A stretch of DNA of 64,000 bases from Edaphosphingomonas laterariae (GCF_900188165.1 NZ_FZOS01000003.1:124001-188000), one strand, 5' to 3'. Shown: positions 26,978 to 35,395, counted from the first letter of the stretch. Translations and numbers: made by a program. Notes: generated from the letters alone by a model not told the origin.

Positions 26978-27337
26978 ATGGATCAGGACCGCGAAACCGG
27001 CGCCGAGCTGCTGCCGAAATATGATGCCGCTGGGCTCGTTACCGCCGTCGTCACCGATGCGGCGAAGGGCGACGTGCTGATGGTGGCGCATATGAACGCC
27101 GAGGCGCTGGAGGCGACGATCGCATCGGGCGAGGCGACCTTCTGGTCGCGATCGCGCGGCAAATTGTGGCGCAAGGGCGAGACCAGCGGCCATGTGCTGA
27201 AGGTGGTCGAGATGCGCGTCGATTGCGATCAGGATGCGATCTGGATCAAGGCCGAACCGGCAGGCCCCGCCTGCCACACGGGCGCGGTGAGCTGTTTCTA
27301 CCGGAAGATCGAGGGCGGAGGGCTGGTGCGGGTTTAG
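26978..27337 (+). CDS. hisI: Phosphoribosyl-AMP cyclohydrolase
   Basis: HisI opens the adenine ring of phosphoribosyl-AMP in histidine synthesis. The 119-residue protein shows [16 protein letters not shown] (near residue 50), the metal-binding DCDQDA (near 76) and the zinc cysteines in [11 protein letters not shown] (near 92-100). It is the single-domain form, without HisE fused. The other his genes are not in the window. It diverges from purF and converges with speD. Confidence 0.94.
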   Translation: MDQDRETGAELLPKYDAAGLVTAVVTDAAKGDVLMVAHMNAEALEATIASGEATFWSRSRGKLWRKGETSGHVLKVVEMRVDCDQDAIWIKAEPAGPACHTGAVSCFYRKIEGGGLVRV

Positions 27338-27379
27338 GACGCTGAACCCCGTTTGCTTCGAGCGGAGGTTCGAACGGAT

Positions 27380-27763
27380 TCAGCGAATCTGCGTCACCCC
27401 ATAGCCCCGCGCGATCACCTGCCGGTCGACGCGGGTGGCGCCGAGGCCCGCGACGATCACCGCCAGCGCGGCATCGAGATCGTGGGCGCGGCCGCAGAGG
27501 AAGCAATCGATCGCGGCATAGCCGGTTTCGGGCCAGCTATGGATCGAGATGTGGGATTCGGCGAGGAGCGCGACGCCGGTGACGCCCTGGCCTGGCCCGA
27601 AGGCGTGGAGGCGCACGTCGAGGACGGTGGCGCCGGCCGCCGCCGCCGCATCGCGCAGCACGGTTTCGACATGAGCGGCATCGTCGAGGCGCGCGCAGCC
27701 GTGGAGATCGGCGATCAGGTGGCGGCCGTCATAAGGGGGCGGTGAGGTCACGAAGCGGCTCAT
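27380..27763 (-). CDS. speD: S-adenosylmethionine decarboxylase proenzyme family (SpeD)
   Basis: SpeD is a pyruvoyl-dependent decarboxylase that makes decarboxylated SAM, the aminopropyl donor for spermidine. The 127-residue proenzyme has the self-cleavage site AESHISIHSWPE (residues 68-79), where Ser70 would become the pyruvoyl group, and the catalytic cysteine in DCFLCG near residue 90. It is the last gene of the SPFH/DUF4178/DUF350 operon and overlaps the preceding oxidoreductase by four bases. Some SpeD homologues are reported to decarboxylate ornithine or arginine instead, so its substrate should be tested. The aminopropyltransferase in the same operon favours the SAM reaction. Confidence 0.88.
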   Translation of the reverse strand: MSRFVTSPPPYDGRHLIADLHGCARLDDAAHVETVLRDAAAAAGATVLDVRLHAFGPGQGVTGVALLAESHISIHSWPETGYAAIDCFLCGRAHDLDAALAVIVAGLGATRVDRQVIARGYGVTQIR

Positions 27764-29373
27764 AGCATGGATGCGAAGGCATGGCCGAGATGCGCCATCG
27801 CGCCTTCGGCGGCGAGTTGGCCGCGATAATGCGCTTCTTCGAACAGCGACAGGCCGGACAGGTCGCTATGGGCGAGGAAGAAGGGCGCTTGCGCGGCGGC
27901 GGCGGCGGCCGGGGCGGTGGTCCACAGGAAATTGGGCACCGGGCGGATCATCGCATGGCCCCAGCGCCAGATGTGGATCGCGCGGATCGCGCCTTCGAGA
28001 TCGGGGTGCATGGCGAGCAGATCATCGCGGACCATGGCCTGCCAGTCGTGCAGCGGCCGTTCCACCATCAGCCGGCGCGCGGCGGCGGGCGCCATGCGCG
28101 AAAGCGGCAGATACCAGGTGAGCACGCTGCCCGCCGCGCGCGCGGCCGGGCCCTGATGCGTGGCGACGACATAGCCGAGCGATTCGCTGGTCCATGACAC
28201 ATTGTCCCAGGCGAGCTTGGCGCCGCGCCCGGCCGGCAGGCGATCGACCGTGACATTGGCGACGATCCATGGCGCATAGCCGAAGCCGTGCGCCTGCGGG
28301 GCGGCTTCCGGCGCGATGCGCGCGGCGATGAAATGCGGGACGGCGATGATCGCGGCGCGCGCGCGGGTGCGGACCGTGGCGTTGCGCGCGACATCGAAGC
28401 TGTCCACTACCACGCCGCCACCATCGCGCGCGACGCGGTGGACGATGCGCGCGGGCGCGATCCGCTTGCCGATCCGCGCGGAGAGCGCGGTGGTGAGCCG
28501 TGCATTGCCTTCCGGCCAGGTGAGTTCGTTATCGCCGGCATCGTCGGCGGCCCAGCCGCGCCGCCCGGCGAAATAGTGGATGCCCGCCCATGCCGAGACC
28601 TGATCCGCCTCGCACCCATAATCGTCGCGCATGCAATAGCGGACATGGCCGCGCAGCACGGGGGAATGCCAGCCCTGCCGATCGAGCCATATAGCGAAGC
28701 TGATCGCATCGAGCGCGAGGAGATCGGCGTCCCGGCTGCTATAGGCCATGGGAATGGCGAAGGCGGGCCGGCCATCCTGGCCGATACGGGCCGAAAAAGC
28801 GGCCATGGCGGCGGCGAAGGCGGCGAGATCGGCCTCGTCCGTTTCGCTGAGGCCGCGCCGGGGGATCAGCCCTTCCTGCCAGCGGCCCTGATAGAAGAGC
28901 CGTTCCTGAAGATCGGCGCAGAGCTGATAGGGATCGTAGAGCGGTGCGCCATTCTTCTCGCCGACGACCATGCCGAGCCGGGTGAGCAGCGCGCGCAGCG
29001 CCTTTGCCTCGCGATTGGGGACGGGCAGATAATGCGCGCCCAGCGGGAAGGCGGAGGTGGCGTTGCGGCCGGCGCGCGCGTTGCCGCCCGTCGCGTCTTC
29101 CAATTCGAGCAGCGTGAAATCGTCGAAGCCGGCTTCGGCCAGCGCCCAGCCGGCGGACAGGCCGGCAACGCCGCCGCCGGCGATGACGATGCCGGCCTGT
29201 TCCTCGATCGAAGGGGGCGGGAAGCCGCCGTCGCGCAAGGCGTGGCCGCGGGCCATGTCGGCACCGCCAAGCGCGCCGGGCATGGCGGGATCGCGGAGGT
29301 GCCACGCCGTGCCGCCGGCAGCCGCGACGGCGCCAACGCCAAGGCCGGCGATGACGGTGCGGCGATCAGGCAT
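27760..29373 (-). CDS. FAD-dependent oxidoreductase with Tat-like leader
   Basis: This is a 537-residue flavoprotein of the amine-oxidase / phytoene-desaturase type. The dinucleotide motif IVIAGGGVAGLSAG lies near residues 62-75, followed by LELEDATGGNARAG. The N-terminus DRRTVIAGLGVGAVAAAGG has a twin-arginine pair and a hydrophobic stretch, suggesting export by Tat with the FAD bound. It lies between a membrane aminopropyltransferase and SpeD, overlapping the latter by four bases. A polyamine or modified polyamine is therefore a plausible substrate, but no substrate residue can be read from the sequence. It recurs in operons of this kind as far as I know the family. Confidence 0.8.
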   Translation of the reverse strand: MPDRRTVIAGLGVGAVAAAGGTAWHLRDPAMPGALGGADMARGHALRDGGFPPPSIEEQAGIVIAGGGVAGLSAGWALAEAGFDDFTLLELEDATGGNARAGRNATSAFPLGAHYLPVPNREAKALRALLTRLGMVVGEKNGAPLYDPYQLCADLQERLFYQGRWQEGLIPRRGLSETDEADLAAFAAAMAAFSARIGQDGRPAFAIPMAYSSRDADLLALDAISFAIWLDRQGWHSPVLRGHVRYCMRDDYGCEADQVSAWAGIHYFAGRRGWAADDAGDNELTWPEGNARLTTALSARIGKRIAPARIVHRVARDGGGVVVDSFDVARNATVRTRARAAIIAVPHFIAARIAPEAAPQAHGFGYAPWIVANVTVDRLPAGRGAKLAWDNVSWTSESLGYVVATHQGPAARAAGSVLTWYLPLSRMAPAAARRLMVERPLHDWQAMVRDDLLAMHPDLEGAIRAIHIWRWGHAMIRPVPNFLWTTAPAAAAAAQAPFFLAHSDLSGLSLFEEAHYRGQLAAEGAMAHLGHAFASML

Positions 29374-29405
29374 GGATGATCGGGCCGCAGGATCGGGGGA
29401 AGGGC

Positions 29406-30938
29406 CTAGCCTTCATAGCGCCCCCATTCGTCGGCGAATTCGCGAACGAGGGCCTGATTGTCGAGCCGGTTCACCGGGGTCGGGCGGCGCGCCATATCCG
29501 GTGGGAAATCGAACAGGCGGGGTTCGTCCCGCGCGGTCAGGAAACGGCCGCCGGAAGGGATGCGGACGGCATCGCCGATCGGGCCGTGCGCGGCGAGGAC
29601 GAAGCCCCATTCGCCGAAGCTGGGCACATAGACATGATAGGGGCGGGTGGCGAAGCCGGCGGCTTCAAGCGTGGTCGCCACCGTCCAGAAGGCGCCGGGC
29701 GCGATGAGCGGCGAGGTGGACTGGACCACCATCATGCCGCCCGGGCCGAGCAGCCGGTGGACCTGCTGGTAGAAGGTCTTGGTGTAGAGCTTGCCGACCG
29801 AGAAATCGGTGGGATCGGGAAAATCGACGATGATCGCGTCATAAGGCCCGCGCGCATCGCGCACCCAGCGAAAGGCATCGGCATTGACGACCTTGAGGCG
29901 CGGATCGGCGAGCGCGCCCTTGTTGAGCCGGGCGAGCATCGGGCTGTTGGCGAACAGGCGCGTCATTTCCGGATCGAGATCGACCAGCGTGACGCTTTCG
30001 ACGCCGGGATGGCGAAACACCTCGCGCGCGGCGAGGCCATCGCCGCCGCCGAGGATGAGGATGCGGGCGGGCCGCGTGACCCGGCCGAGCGCGGGATGCA
30101 CCAGCGCCTCGTGATAGCGATATTCGTCGCGCGAGGAGAATTGCAGATTGCCGTTGAGGAACAGCCGCAGGTCATCGCCCCCGCGCGTTAGCACGATGCG
30201 CTGGAAGGGGGTGGAGGCGGCGTAGATCACGGGTTCCTCATAAGCGGCGACCTCGGCCAGCCGCTGCAACCGTTCCGCCCCGACGAAGCCTGCCGCGAGC
30301 GCCAGTGCGACGAGGATGCCGGCGGCCTTTTCCAAGCCCAGCCGCGCGCTCGACGGCAGCAGCCACATCAGGGCGAGCGCCACGCCGACATTGGCGAGGC
30401 CGAACAGGAAGCCGGTGCGGATCATGCCGAGATGCGGCATCAGGATCAGGGGAAAGAGCAGCGAGGCGGCGAGCGCGCCGACATAATCGAAGGTGAGGAC
30501 GGTCGAGACGAGATCGCGAAACTCGAAATCGGCGCGCAGGATGCGGAGCAGAAGGGGGATTTCCAGCCCGACGAGGAAGCCGATGCCGAGCACCAGCGCG
30601 TAAAGCGCGATGCGGAAATGATCGATCATCGGAAACAGCAGGAACAGCACCGCCGCAAGGCAGCCGCCGATCAATGCGATCAGGATTTCGACCCGGACGA
30701 ACAGGCGCAGTTCATCGCGCGTTACATAGCGCGAACACCAGCTGCCGATGCCCATGGCGAACAGATAGGCGCCGATGACCGTGGAGAATTGGGTGACGCT
30801 ATCACCCAGCAGATAGGAAGCGAGCGTGCCGGCGAGCAGTTCGTAGACGAGCCCGCAGGTCGCCACCACGAACGCGGAGGCGATCAGCGCGAGGACGGCG
30901 GGCGAGGGGCGGGGGCGGGAGGAGGACGTATCGGTCAC
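29406..30938 (-). CDS. Membrane-anchored polyamine aminopropyltransferase-like protein
   Basis: This is a 510-residue protein. About seven membrane helices fill residues 12-215, and a soluble spermidine-synthase-like domain follows. The catalytic part shows the decarboxylated-SAM site ILGGGDGLAARE (near residue 295), DLDPEM near 320, the DAF base-binding residue near 350, and DFPDPTDFSVGKLY (near 368), where the aspartates bind the amine. It would transfer an aminopropyl group at the inner membrane surface. It is read with the FAD protein (32-base gap) and SpeD, which supplies the donor. The region just upstream contains a 90-bp inverted-repeat element. The acceptor amine is unknown. Confidence 0.88.
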   Translation of the reverse strand: MTDTSSSRPRPSPAVLALIASAFVVATCGLVYELLAGTLASYLLGDSVTQFSTVIGAYLFAMGIGSWCSRYVTRDELRLFVRVEILIALIGGCLAAVLFLLFPMIDHFRIALYALVLGIGFLVGLEIPLLLRILRADFEFRDLVSTVLTFDYVGALAASLLFPLILMPHLGMIRTGFLFGLANVGVALALMWLLPSSARLGLEKAAGILVALALAAGFVGAERLQRLAEVAAYEEPVIYAASTPFQRIVLTRGGDDLRLFLNGNLQFSSRDEYRYHEALVHPALGRVTRPARILILGGGDGLAAREVFRHPGVESVTLVDLDPEMTRLFANSPMLARLNKGALADPRLKVVNADAFRWVRDARGPYDAIIVDFPDPTDFSVGKLYTKTFYQQVHRLLGPGGMMVVQSTSPLIAPGAFWTVATTLEAAGFATRPYHVYVPSFGEWGFVLAAHGPIGDAVRIPSGGRFLTARDEPRLFDFPPDMARRPTPVNRLDNQALVREFADEWGRYEG

Positions 30939-30953
30939 CGAACTTCTGCTTCG

Positions 30954-31042
30954 TCATTCCCGCGAAGGCCGGAATCCAGCGACGCAATGGCCTGCATGGA
31001 ACCGCAACGTTGGACAATATGGATCCCCGCCTTCGCGGGGAT
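30954..31042. repeat. 90-bp inverted-repeat element inside the operon
   Basis: The outer 24 bases on each side, 30954-30977 and 31019-31042, are inverted repeats with about three mismatches (cattcccgcgaaggccgg against ccgccttcgcggggatg). The right arm also forms its own 8-bp hairpin (31023-31030 with 31035-31042). It lies in the only large gap (133 bases) of an otherwise tightly packed operon, between the DUF350 gene and the aminopropyltransferase gene. It looks like a miniature dispersed palindrome common in sphingomonad intergenic DNA. It could weaken or stabilise the mRNA and so set the ratio of the membrane genes to the polyamine genes. Confidence 0.7.
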
Positions 31043-31071
31043 GGTGCGAATGGGGAATGGCGAAACCGCCG

Positions 31072-31284
31072 TCACCCGTGGATGGCAGCGGCGATGATGA
31101 TCGCCAGCGCGAGCGCCACCGAGCCAGCGAAGATGGCGACGGCGCGGTTCTGCTTGTCGTTGATTTCTTCCCACAATTTGCCGGGCGTCAGCAGATCGAG
31201 GAGGACGAAGCCGACGACGAGCACGACCATGCCGACGCCGGCATAGAGCAGGGTGTTGAGCAGCACGGGCACGCTTGTGACCAT
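31072..31284 (-). CDS. DUF350-like small membrane protein
   Basis: This is a 70-residue protein of two hydrophobic helices (residues 5-28 and 48-66) separated by LLTPGKLWEEINDKQNRAVAI, a pattern matching half of a DUF350 domain. DUF350 proteins are found with SPFH, PspA-like and aminopropyltransferase proteins. ATG 31284 is chosen because the strong AAGGAGG (31290-31296) is well spaced for it; the ATG immediately before is too close. The ribosome-binding site overlaps the stop codon of the preceding 48-residue gene, indicating coupled translation. A role in membrane integrity or ion leakage is only an inference. Confidence 0.78.
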   Translation of the reverse strand: MVTSVPVLLNTLLYAGVGMVVLVVGFVLLDLLTPGKLWEEINDKQNRAVAIFAGSVALALAIIIAAAIHG

Positions 31285-31294
31285 CATCGCCTCC

Positions 31295-31441
31295 TTATTT
31301 GTGGGTTGGGCCGTAGCTGACGACGCGAAACGCGGATCGGCCGCCATCGGCGAACGGGGAATAACCGACCACGGCGGCGGCCAGATAGGCGCCGACGATG
31401 CCGAGGCACCAGAGACCGTAGAGAAATGCGCGCCAGCCCAT
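31295..31441 (-). CDS. 48-residue membrane peptide
   Basis: This tiny reading frame has one hydrophobic helix (FLYGLWCLGIVGAYLAAAVV, residues 5-24) and a short polar tail ending SYGPTHK. It is supported by a good ribosome-binding site (GGAAGGTGAT, about eight bases before ATG 31441), by codon use like its neighbours, and by an exact fit between two operon genes: four bases after the DUF4178 stop and ten before the DUF350 start. The frame is open further upstream but without initiation signals. I recognise no family. Confidence 0.6.
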   Translation of the reverse strand: MGWRAFLYGLWCLGIVGAYLAAAVVGYSPFADGGRSAFRVVSYGPTHK

Positions 31442-31445
31442 GCGA

Positions 31446-32813
31446 TCACCTTCCGCCCAGGGATGCGAGGATGTCCTCGCTGGTGGCGCCGCGATCGCTC
31501 TCACCAAGGCGGGCGGTTTCGAAGCGGAAGTGCCGCCAGAAGATCAGCCCGACGGGCAACAGGATGAGGATCAGGGCGAACACCAGATTGCTCCAGAAGG
31601 TGGCGCCGCGTTCGACCGCGATCTGCACCTCCACCTCGCGCATCGCGCCCGTCCAGTTATGCGCTTCGGCATCGACGAGGAGATCGTAGGTGCCGGCGGG
31701 CAGCATCGCCATCTTGGTGGCGGCGGTGCGCGATCCTTCGCTCCAGCTGCCGTCGCTGTCATAGCCCGAATAGCGTTCGGCCAGCCCGTAAGCGTCGTAG
31801 CTTTGCTGCGTCTTGCGATCGACCAGCGAATAATCGAGATCGACCCACGCATTGTCGAGCGCGGGGGCCTGCGCCTCGATGGTGACGGCCTGCCACGAAC
31901 GATCGAGCTGGATGGGGCCGAGGGTGATCGAGCGGCCGGTGCGATCCGGTTCGATCGTCACGCGTTCGCTGAACAGCCGGCTGCTGCCGCCGAACAACAT
32001 GGTCAGGATGAAGAGCGCGGCGACGGCGATCCCTGCGAACAGCATCGCCGGGCGCAGGATGCCGGTATAAGGCGATGGCTGGTGCGGCATCGGCGTGCCG
32101 GCCATCTGCCCGCCGGACAGCCCCGCGCCGAAGCTGCGTTTCACGTCGCCGGGTTTCAGCAGTTCCGATACCGTCCAGCTATCTTCCGCGCCGCTGCCTT
32201 CCCAGGACAGCATCCAGCCGGGGCGGACATAATCGGCCGTGCGCACCGTATCGCCCGCGCGGACGCGCCAGTAAAATTCCCCCAGGACATAATCGACGTG
32301 CGCGCGGCCATCGACGAAATGGCGGTAGGACTGGCCATCGACCGCGAGTTCGGTGCCGAAGCGGCCCGATTGCGGCAGCCGGGTGAGCATCGTCCCGAAG
32401 CTCCAGCCCCGCCCGTCGGTGATCAGCCAGCGATAGCCGTGATAGGGGTTGAAGAGGAGATATTCCTCCCAGGTGAAGCCGTCCTCCGATTTCTGGAGAT
32501 AGCCGATCGCTTCCCATTCGATGCCGCGGATTTCGCCACGCGTGCCGAGCGGAATGGTGAGCTGGGCCGCCGCCTCGTGATATTCCTTGATGATGCGGAC
32601 ATCGGGATTGGCGACATCGAGCACCGATCCGCAATATTGGCAGACCACCGTGACCGTATAGCCGGCCGCCTTCAGTTCGATCGTGCCGCCGCAGGACGGA
32701 CAGGCGAGCGCCTGCGTCGCCGGCGCGGGGCCAGCCTTGGCGGGTGGCGTGCCGGGCGGTGGGGCGGATGGTTCGGACGGCGGCGGCGGGGCCGTATCCC
32801 AGGGGCCGGCCAT
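31446..32813 (-). CDS. DUF4178 protein with zinc ribbon and two membrane helices
   Basis: The protein has 455 residues. A proline-rich start is followed by a zinc ribbon (C38, C41, C58, C61). A DUF4178 domain follows at about residues 75-230 (IRGIEWEAIGYLQK, EYLLFNPYHGYRWLI). One membrane helix lies near residues 258-278, then a beta-rich domain of about 130 residues, then a second helix near 408-428 and a cytoplasmic tail. This layout puts the beta domain outside the inner membrane. It overlaps no gene but is one base from the next DUF4178 gene, so the pair is co-made. The function of DUF4178 is unknown; its partners suggest a membrane-stress complex. Confidence 0.82.
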   Translation of the reverse strand: MAGPWDTAPPPPSEPSAPPPGTPPAKAGPAPATQALACPSCGGTIELKAAGYTVTVVCQYCGSVLDVANPDVRIIKEYHEAAAQLTIPLGTRGEIRGIEWEAIGYLQKSEDGFTWEEYLLFNPYHGYRWLITDGRGWSFGTMLTRLPQSGRFGTELAVDGQSYRHFVDGRAHVDYVLGEFYWRVRAGDTVRTADYVRPGWMLSWEGSGAEDSWTVSELLKPGDVKRSFGAGLSGGQMAGTPMPHQPSPYTGILRPAMLFAGIAVAALFILTMLFGGSSRLFSERVTIEPDRTGRSITLGPIQLDRSWQAVTIEAQAPALDNAWVDLDYSLVDRKTQQSYDAYGLAERYSGYDSDGSWSEGSRTAATKMAMLPAGTYDLLVDAEAHNWTGAMREVEVQIAVERGATFWSNLVFALILILLPVGLIFWRHFRFETARLGESDRGATSEDILASLGGR

Positions 32814-32814
32814 G

Positions 32815-33483
32815 TCAGGCGTAGCTGGGCGCGGCCCAGCCCTCGATCTGGCGGAGGCCGGACATGCGCAGTTCGGCCAGCGTTACATAGCGGCCGACAT
32901 AGAAGCTGGCCTGGTTGCGATCGCGCTGGAAGCTGGCGCATTCCCCGCCCGGCGAACGCAGATCGACGCTGTAGACCAACCAGTCGGCCGGGGCGGTGAA
33001 GGGCAGTTCGCCTTCGCTGCCGACGCAGGTGGCGATGCGCTGATCGACTACCTTATAGGCGATGCCGGCTTCCTGCGCTTCTTCGCCCGGCGCGGCCTCG
33101 CCCGACTGAACGAGCCGCTTGAGCAGGCGCGAGCGAAGGGAGCCGACATCCTGTTCGCGCAGGAACATGAAATCGCCCATCGCTTCGCCCAGCCAGGCGT
33201 GGGTGCCATCGCCGAACAGCATCAGCCATTCGTTCCAGAAGCCATCGCCCCAGCCCCAGCGGACGCGGCCGACAATATCGAAAGCCTGGCCATCCACCCG
33301 GCCGCGGCTGCCGATCTGGAGCGGGCTGACATCGAAGGGGAGGACGGCGATCTGCCCCATGGCCCGCACGCCATCCTCGATCCGCATCACCGCCGTATGG
33401 CAATAATCGCAGACCCGGATCGGCAGCGCGGGCGAGCGGAAGGTGACTTCCGCGCCGCAATTGGGGCAGTTGACCGTCTGCAT
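32815..33483 (-). CDS. DUF4178 protein with zinc ribbon, soluble
   Basis: This 222-residue protein starts with a compact zinc ribbon (C6, C9, C25, C28). One DUF4178 domain follows (IGSRGRVDGQAFDIVGRV, WNEWLMLFGDGTHAWL) with strand-rich continuation. There is no membrane helix and no signal peptide, so it should be cytoplasmic. It lies seven bases after the SPFH gene and one base before a longer membrane DUF4178 gene. The two share the ribbon plus DUF4178 order, which suggests a gene duplication in which one copy gained membrane helices. Confidence 0.82.
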   Translation of the reverse strand: MQTVNCPNCGAEVTFRSPALPIRVCDYCHTAVMRIEDGVRAMGQIAVLPFDVSPLQIGSRGRVDGQAFDIVGRVRWGWGDGFWNEWLMLFGDGTHAWLGEAMGDFMFLREQDVGSLRSRLLKRLVQSGEAAPGEEAQEAGIAYKVVDQRIATCVGSEGELPFTAPADWLVYSVDLRSPGGECASFQRDRNQASFYVGRYVTLAELRMSGLRQIEGWAAPSYA

Positions 33484-33490
33484 CCGGCGG

Positions 33491-34486
33491 TCAGCGGATC
33501 CGGCTCAGCAACTCCGCCTTCTTGGCGTCGAACTCCTCCTGGCTGATCGCGCCGATGGTGAGCAGCTTGTGCAGCTTTTCGACGAGGGCGAAGGGATCTT
33601 CCGCCGGGGCAGGGGCGGCAGCCCCGCCGCCGCCCGCGCCAAGCCCGGAGGCCATCGCCTGGCCGATCGCCGCGCCCGCGCCGACGCCCGCGCCGATGCC
33701 GGCGATGCCGCCCGGATTGGCCGCCGCCGTTTCGATCGCTTCGGCCGCCTGGAACTTGGCGTAGCGATCGAGATCGCCGAGCACGCGCATCGAGCTTGCC
33801 TTGTCGAGATGCTTCTGCACCTCGTCCGGCAGGCTCAGGCTTTCGACGAAGAAGCTGGAGAGCGACAAGCCCCATTGGGCGAAGGCGGGGTTCACCGCAT
33901 CCTTCAATGCCTGCGACAGCGCCGTCTGGTTGGCGGCGAGGTCGAGGAAGGGAACGCTGCCGCCGCCAAGGCCGGTGGCGAGCGCGGTGGCGATCGCGGC
34001 GCGCAGCTGCGGCTCGATATCGGCGACGGTGACGCGTTCGAGCGTGCCGACCAGCGTGGAGGTGAAGGCCGCGACCTTATCGACCTTGAACGAATAGCTG
34101 CCAAAAGCGCGCAGGCGGATCGGCCCCAATTCCTTGTCGCGAATGGTGACGGGCTGGGCGGTGCCCCATTTGAGGTTGATCTGTTCCTTGAGCGAATAGA
34201 ACACCACGTCCGACTTGAAGGGCGATTTGAAGCCCTTGTCCCAGTTACGGAGCGAGGTGAGGATCGGCAGCGTCGAGGTTTCGAGCGTGTAGAGGCCGGG
34301 GCCGAACATGTCCGCGATCTGGCCTTCGTTGAAGAAGGCGGCGACCTGGCCTTCGCGCACCGTGAGTTGTGCGCCGTTCTGGATCTCGCGATCCTTCATC
34401 GGCACGCGCTCGGCCAACTCGCCGGGTTCTTCCACCCAATCGATGACGTCGATCAGTTGCTTGGACAGGAAATCGAACAGACCCAT
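33491..34486 (-). CDS. SPFH domain / virion-core-like protein with SHOCT tail
   Basis: This is a 331-residue protein of the YdjI-like SPFH family. An SPFH domain covers residues 25-215 (EGQVAAFFNEGQIADMFGPG, then LRAFGSYSFKV). A Gly/Ala-rich linker runs from about 255 to 295. A C-terminal SHOCT motif follows (ALVEKLHKLL, GAISQEEFDAKKAELL), the short oligomerising helix pair. SPFH proteins assemble on membranes and recruit partners. ATG 34486 follows a GGGGA site. It is the first gene of the eight-gene operon, so the promoter is probably in the 82 bases between here and ung, though I cannot define it. Confidence 0.85.
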   Translation of the reverse strand: MGLFDFLSKQLIDVIDWVEEPGELAERVPMKDREIQNGAQLTVREGQVAAFFNEGQIADMFGPGLYTLETSTLPILTSLRNWDKGFKSPFKSDVVFYSLKEQINLKWGTAQPVTIRDKELGPIRLRAFGSYSFKVDKVAAFTSTLVGTLERVTVADIEPQLRAAIATALATGLGGGSVPFLDLAANQTALSQALKDAVNPAFAQWGLSLSSFFVESLSLPDEVQKHLDKASSMRVLGDLDRYAKFQAAEAIETAAANPGGIAGIGAGVGAGAAIGQAMASGLGAGGGGAAAPAPAEDPFALVEKLHKLLTIGAISQEEFDAKKAELLSRIR

Positions 34487-34568
34487 GACCGGTCCCCAAA
34501 CGCGGTTGAGATGTGAACGGCATAACCCGAATTCGCGCGCGGGGAAATGCCGGTGTGTTAGGATGTTG

Positions 34569-35258
34569 TTACACTTCTTCGGGCAGCGCCCAATCGATCG
34601 GCGCGAGGCCCTTTGCTTCGAGAAAGGCATTCGCCTGCGAGAAGTGGCGGCAGCCGTGAAAGCCGTTATGCGCCGATAGCGGCGATGGGTGCGCGGCCTT
34701 GAGGACAAGGTGGCGCGACCCATCGACGAAGGCGGCCTTGCGCTGGGCATAGGCGCCCCACAGCAGGAACACGGTGGGGCCGGCCTGTTCGTTGACGACG
34801 CGGATCACTGCGTCCGTGAATTTTTCCCAGCCCTTGCCCTGATGCGATGCGGCGCGGCCCATTTCGACCGTGAGAACGCTGTTCAATAGCAAGACGCCCT
34901 GTTTGGCCCAATGTTCGAGGAAGCCGTGGGGTGCCCGCGCGATGCCGAGATCGGCCTGCATTTCCTTGTAGATATTGACGAGCGACGGCGGCGTGCGGAC
35001 ACCCGGCTGAACCGAGAAGCAGAGGCCGTGGGCCTGGCCTTCGCCATGATAGGGATCCTGCCCGAGGATGACGACGCGCACCTGATCGAGCGGGGTGAGA
35101 TCGAGCGCGCGGAAATATTCGCTGCCCTTGGGAAAGATGCGCGCGCCCTTCGCCTTTTCCCCGACCAGAAAATCCTTCAGCGCCTGCATGTGCGGGGCGG
35201 CGAATTCGAGCGCGAGCGGGGTCTTCCAGCTTTCGTGAAGCCTGATCGCGTCGTTCAT
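34569..35258 (-). CDS. ung: Uracil-DNA glycosylase
   Basis: Ung removes uracil from DNA, starting base-excision repair. The 229-residue family 1 enzyme has the water-activating GQDPYH motif (near residue 66), FLLWGAYAQ (near 165) and the DNA-inserting loop [11 protein letters not shown] (near 190). ATG 35258 overlaps the stop of a small membrane-protein gene (ATGA) and gives the correct length; the longer open frame upstream is spurious. It ends 82 bases before the SPFH operon on the same strand, so some read-through into it is possible. Confidence 0.96.
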   Translation of the reverse strand: MNDAIRLHESWKTPLALEFAAPHMQALKDFLVGEKAKGARIFPKGSEYFRALDLTPLDQVRVVILGQDPYHGEGQAHGLCFSVQPGVRTPPSLVNIYKEMQADLGIARAPHGFLEHWAKQGVLLLNSVLTVEMGRAASHQGKGWEKFTDAVIRVVNEQAGPTVFLLWGAYAQRKAAFVDGSRHLVLKAAHPSPLSAHNGFHGCRHFSQANAFLEAKGLAPIDWALPEEV

Positions 35259-35395
35259 TCGGCTTTGTCCCCATCGCTGTCGTCGGCGGGCTCGTCCGCG
35301 GGCGTGCGGGGCAGGTTGCGGATGCGGCGGATGCCCGCCAGCATCGGCAGCAGCAACACCACGAGCAGGAAAAGAGCGACGACTTCCTTCTTCAT
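35255..35395 (-). CDS. Small membrane protein upstream of ung
   Basis: This 46-residue frame has a start MKKEVVAL, one hydrophobic helix (residues 5-22) and a basic then acidic tail ending DDSDGDKAE. Its stop overlaps the ung start by four bases. It has the form of a leader or single-pass membrane peptide. No family is recognised, and only the overlap and composition support its being expressed. Confidence 0.5.
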   Translation of the reverse strand: MKKEVVALFLLVVLLLPMLAGIRRIRNLPRTPADEPADDSDGDKAE

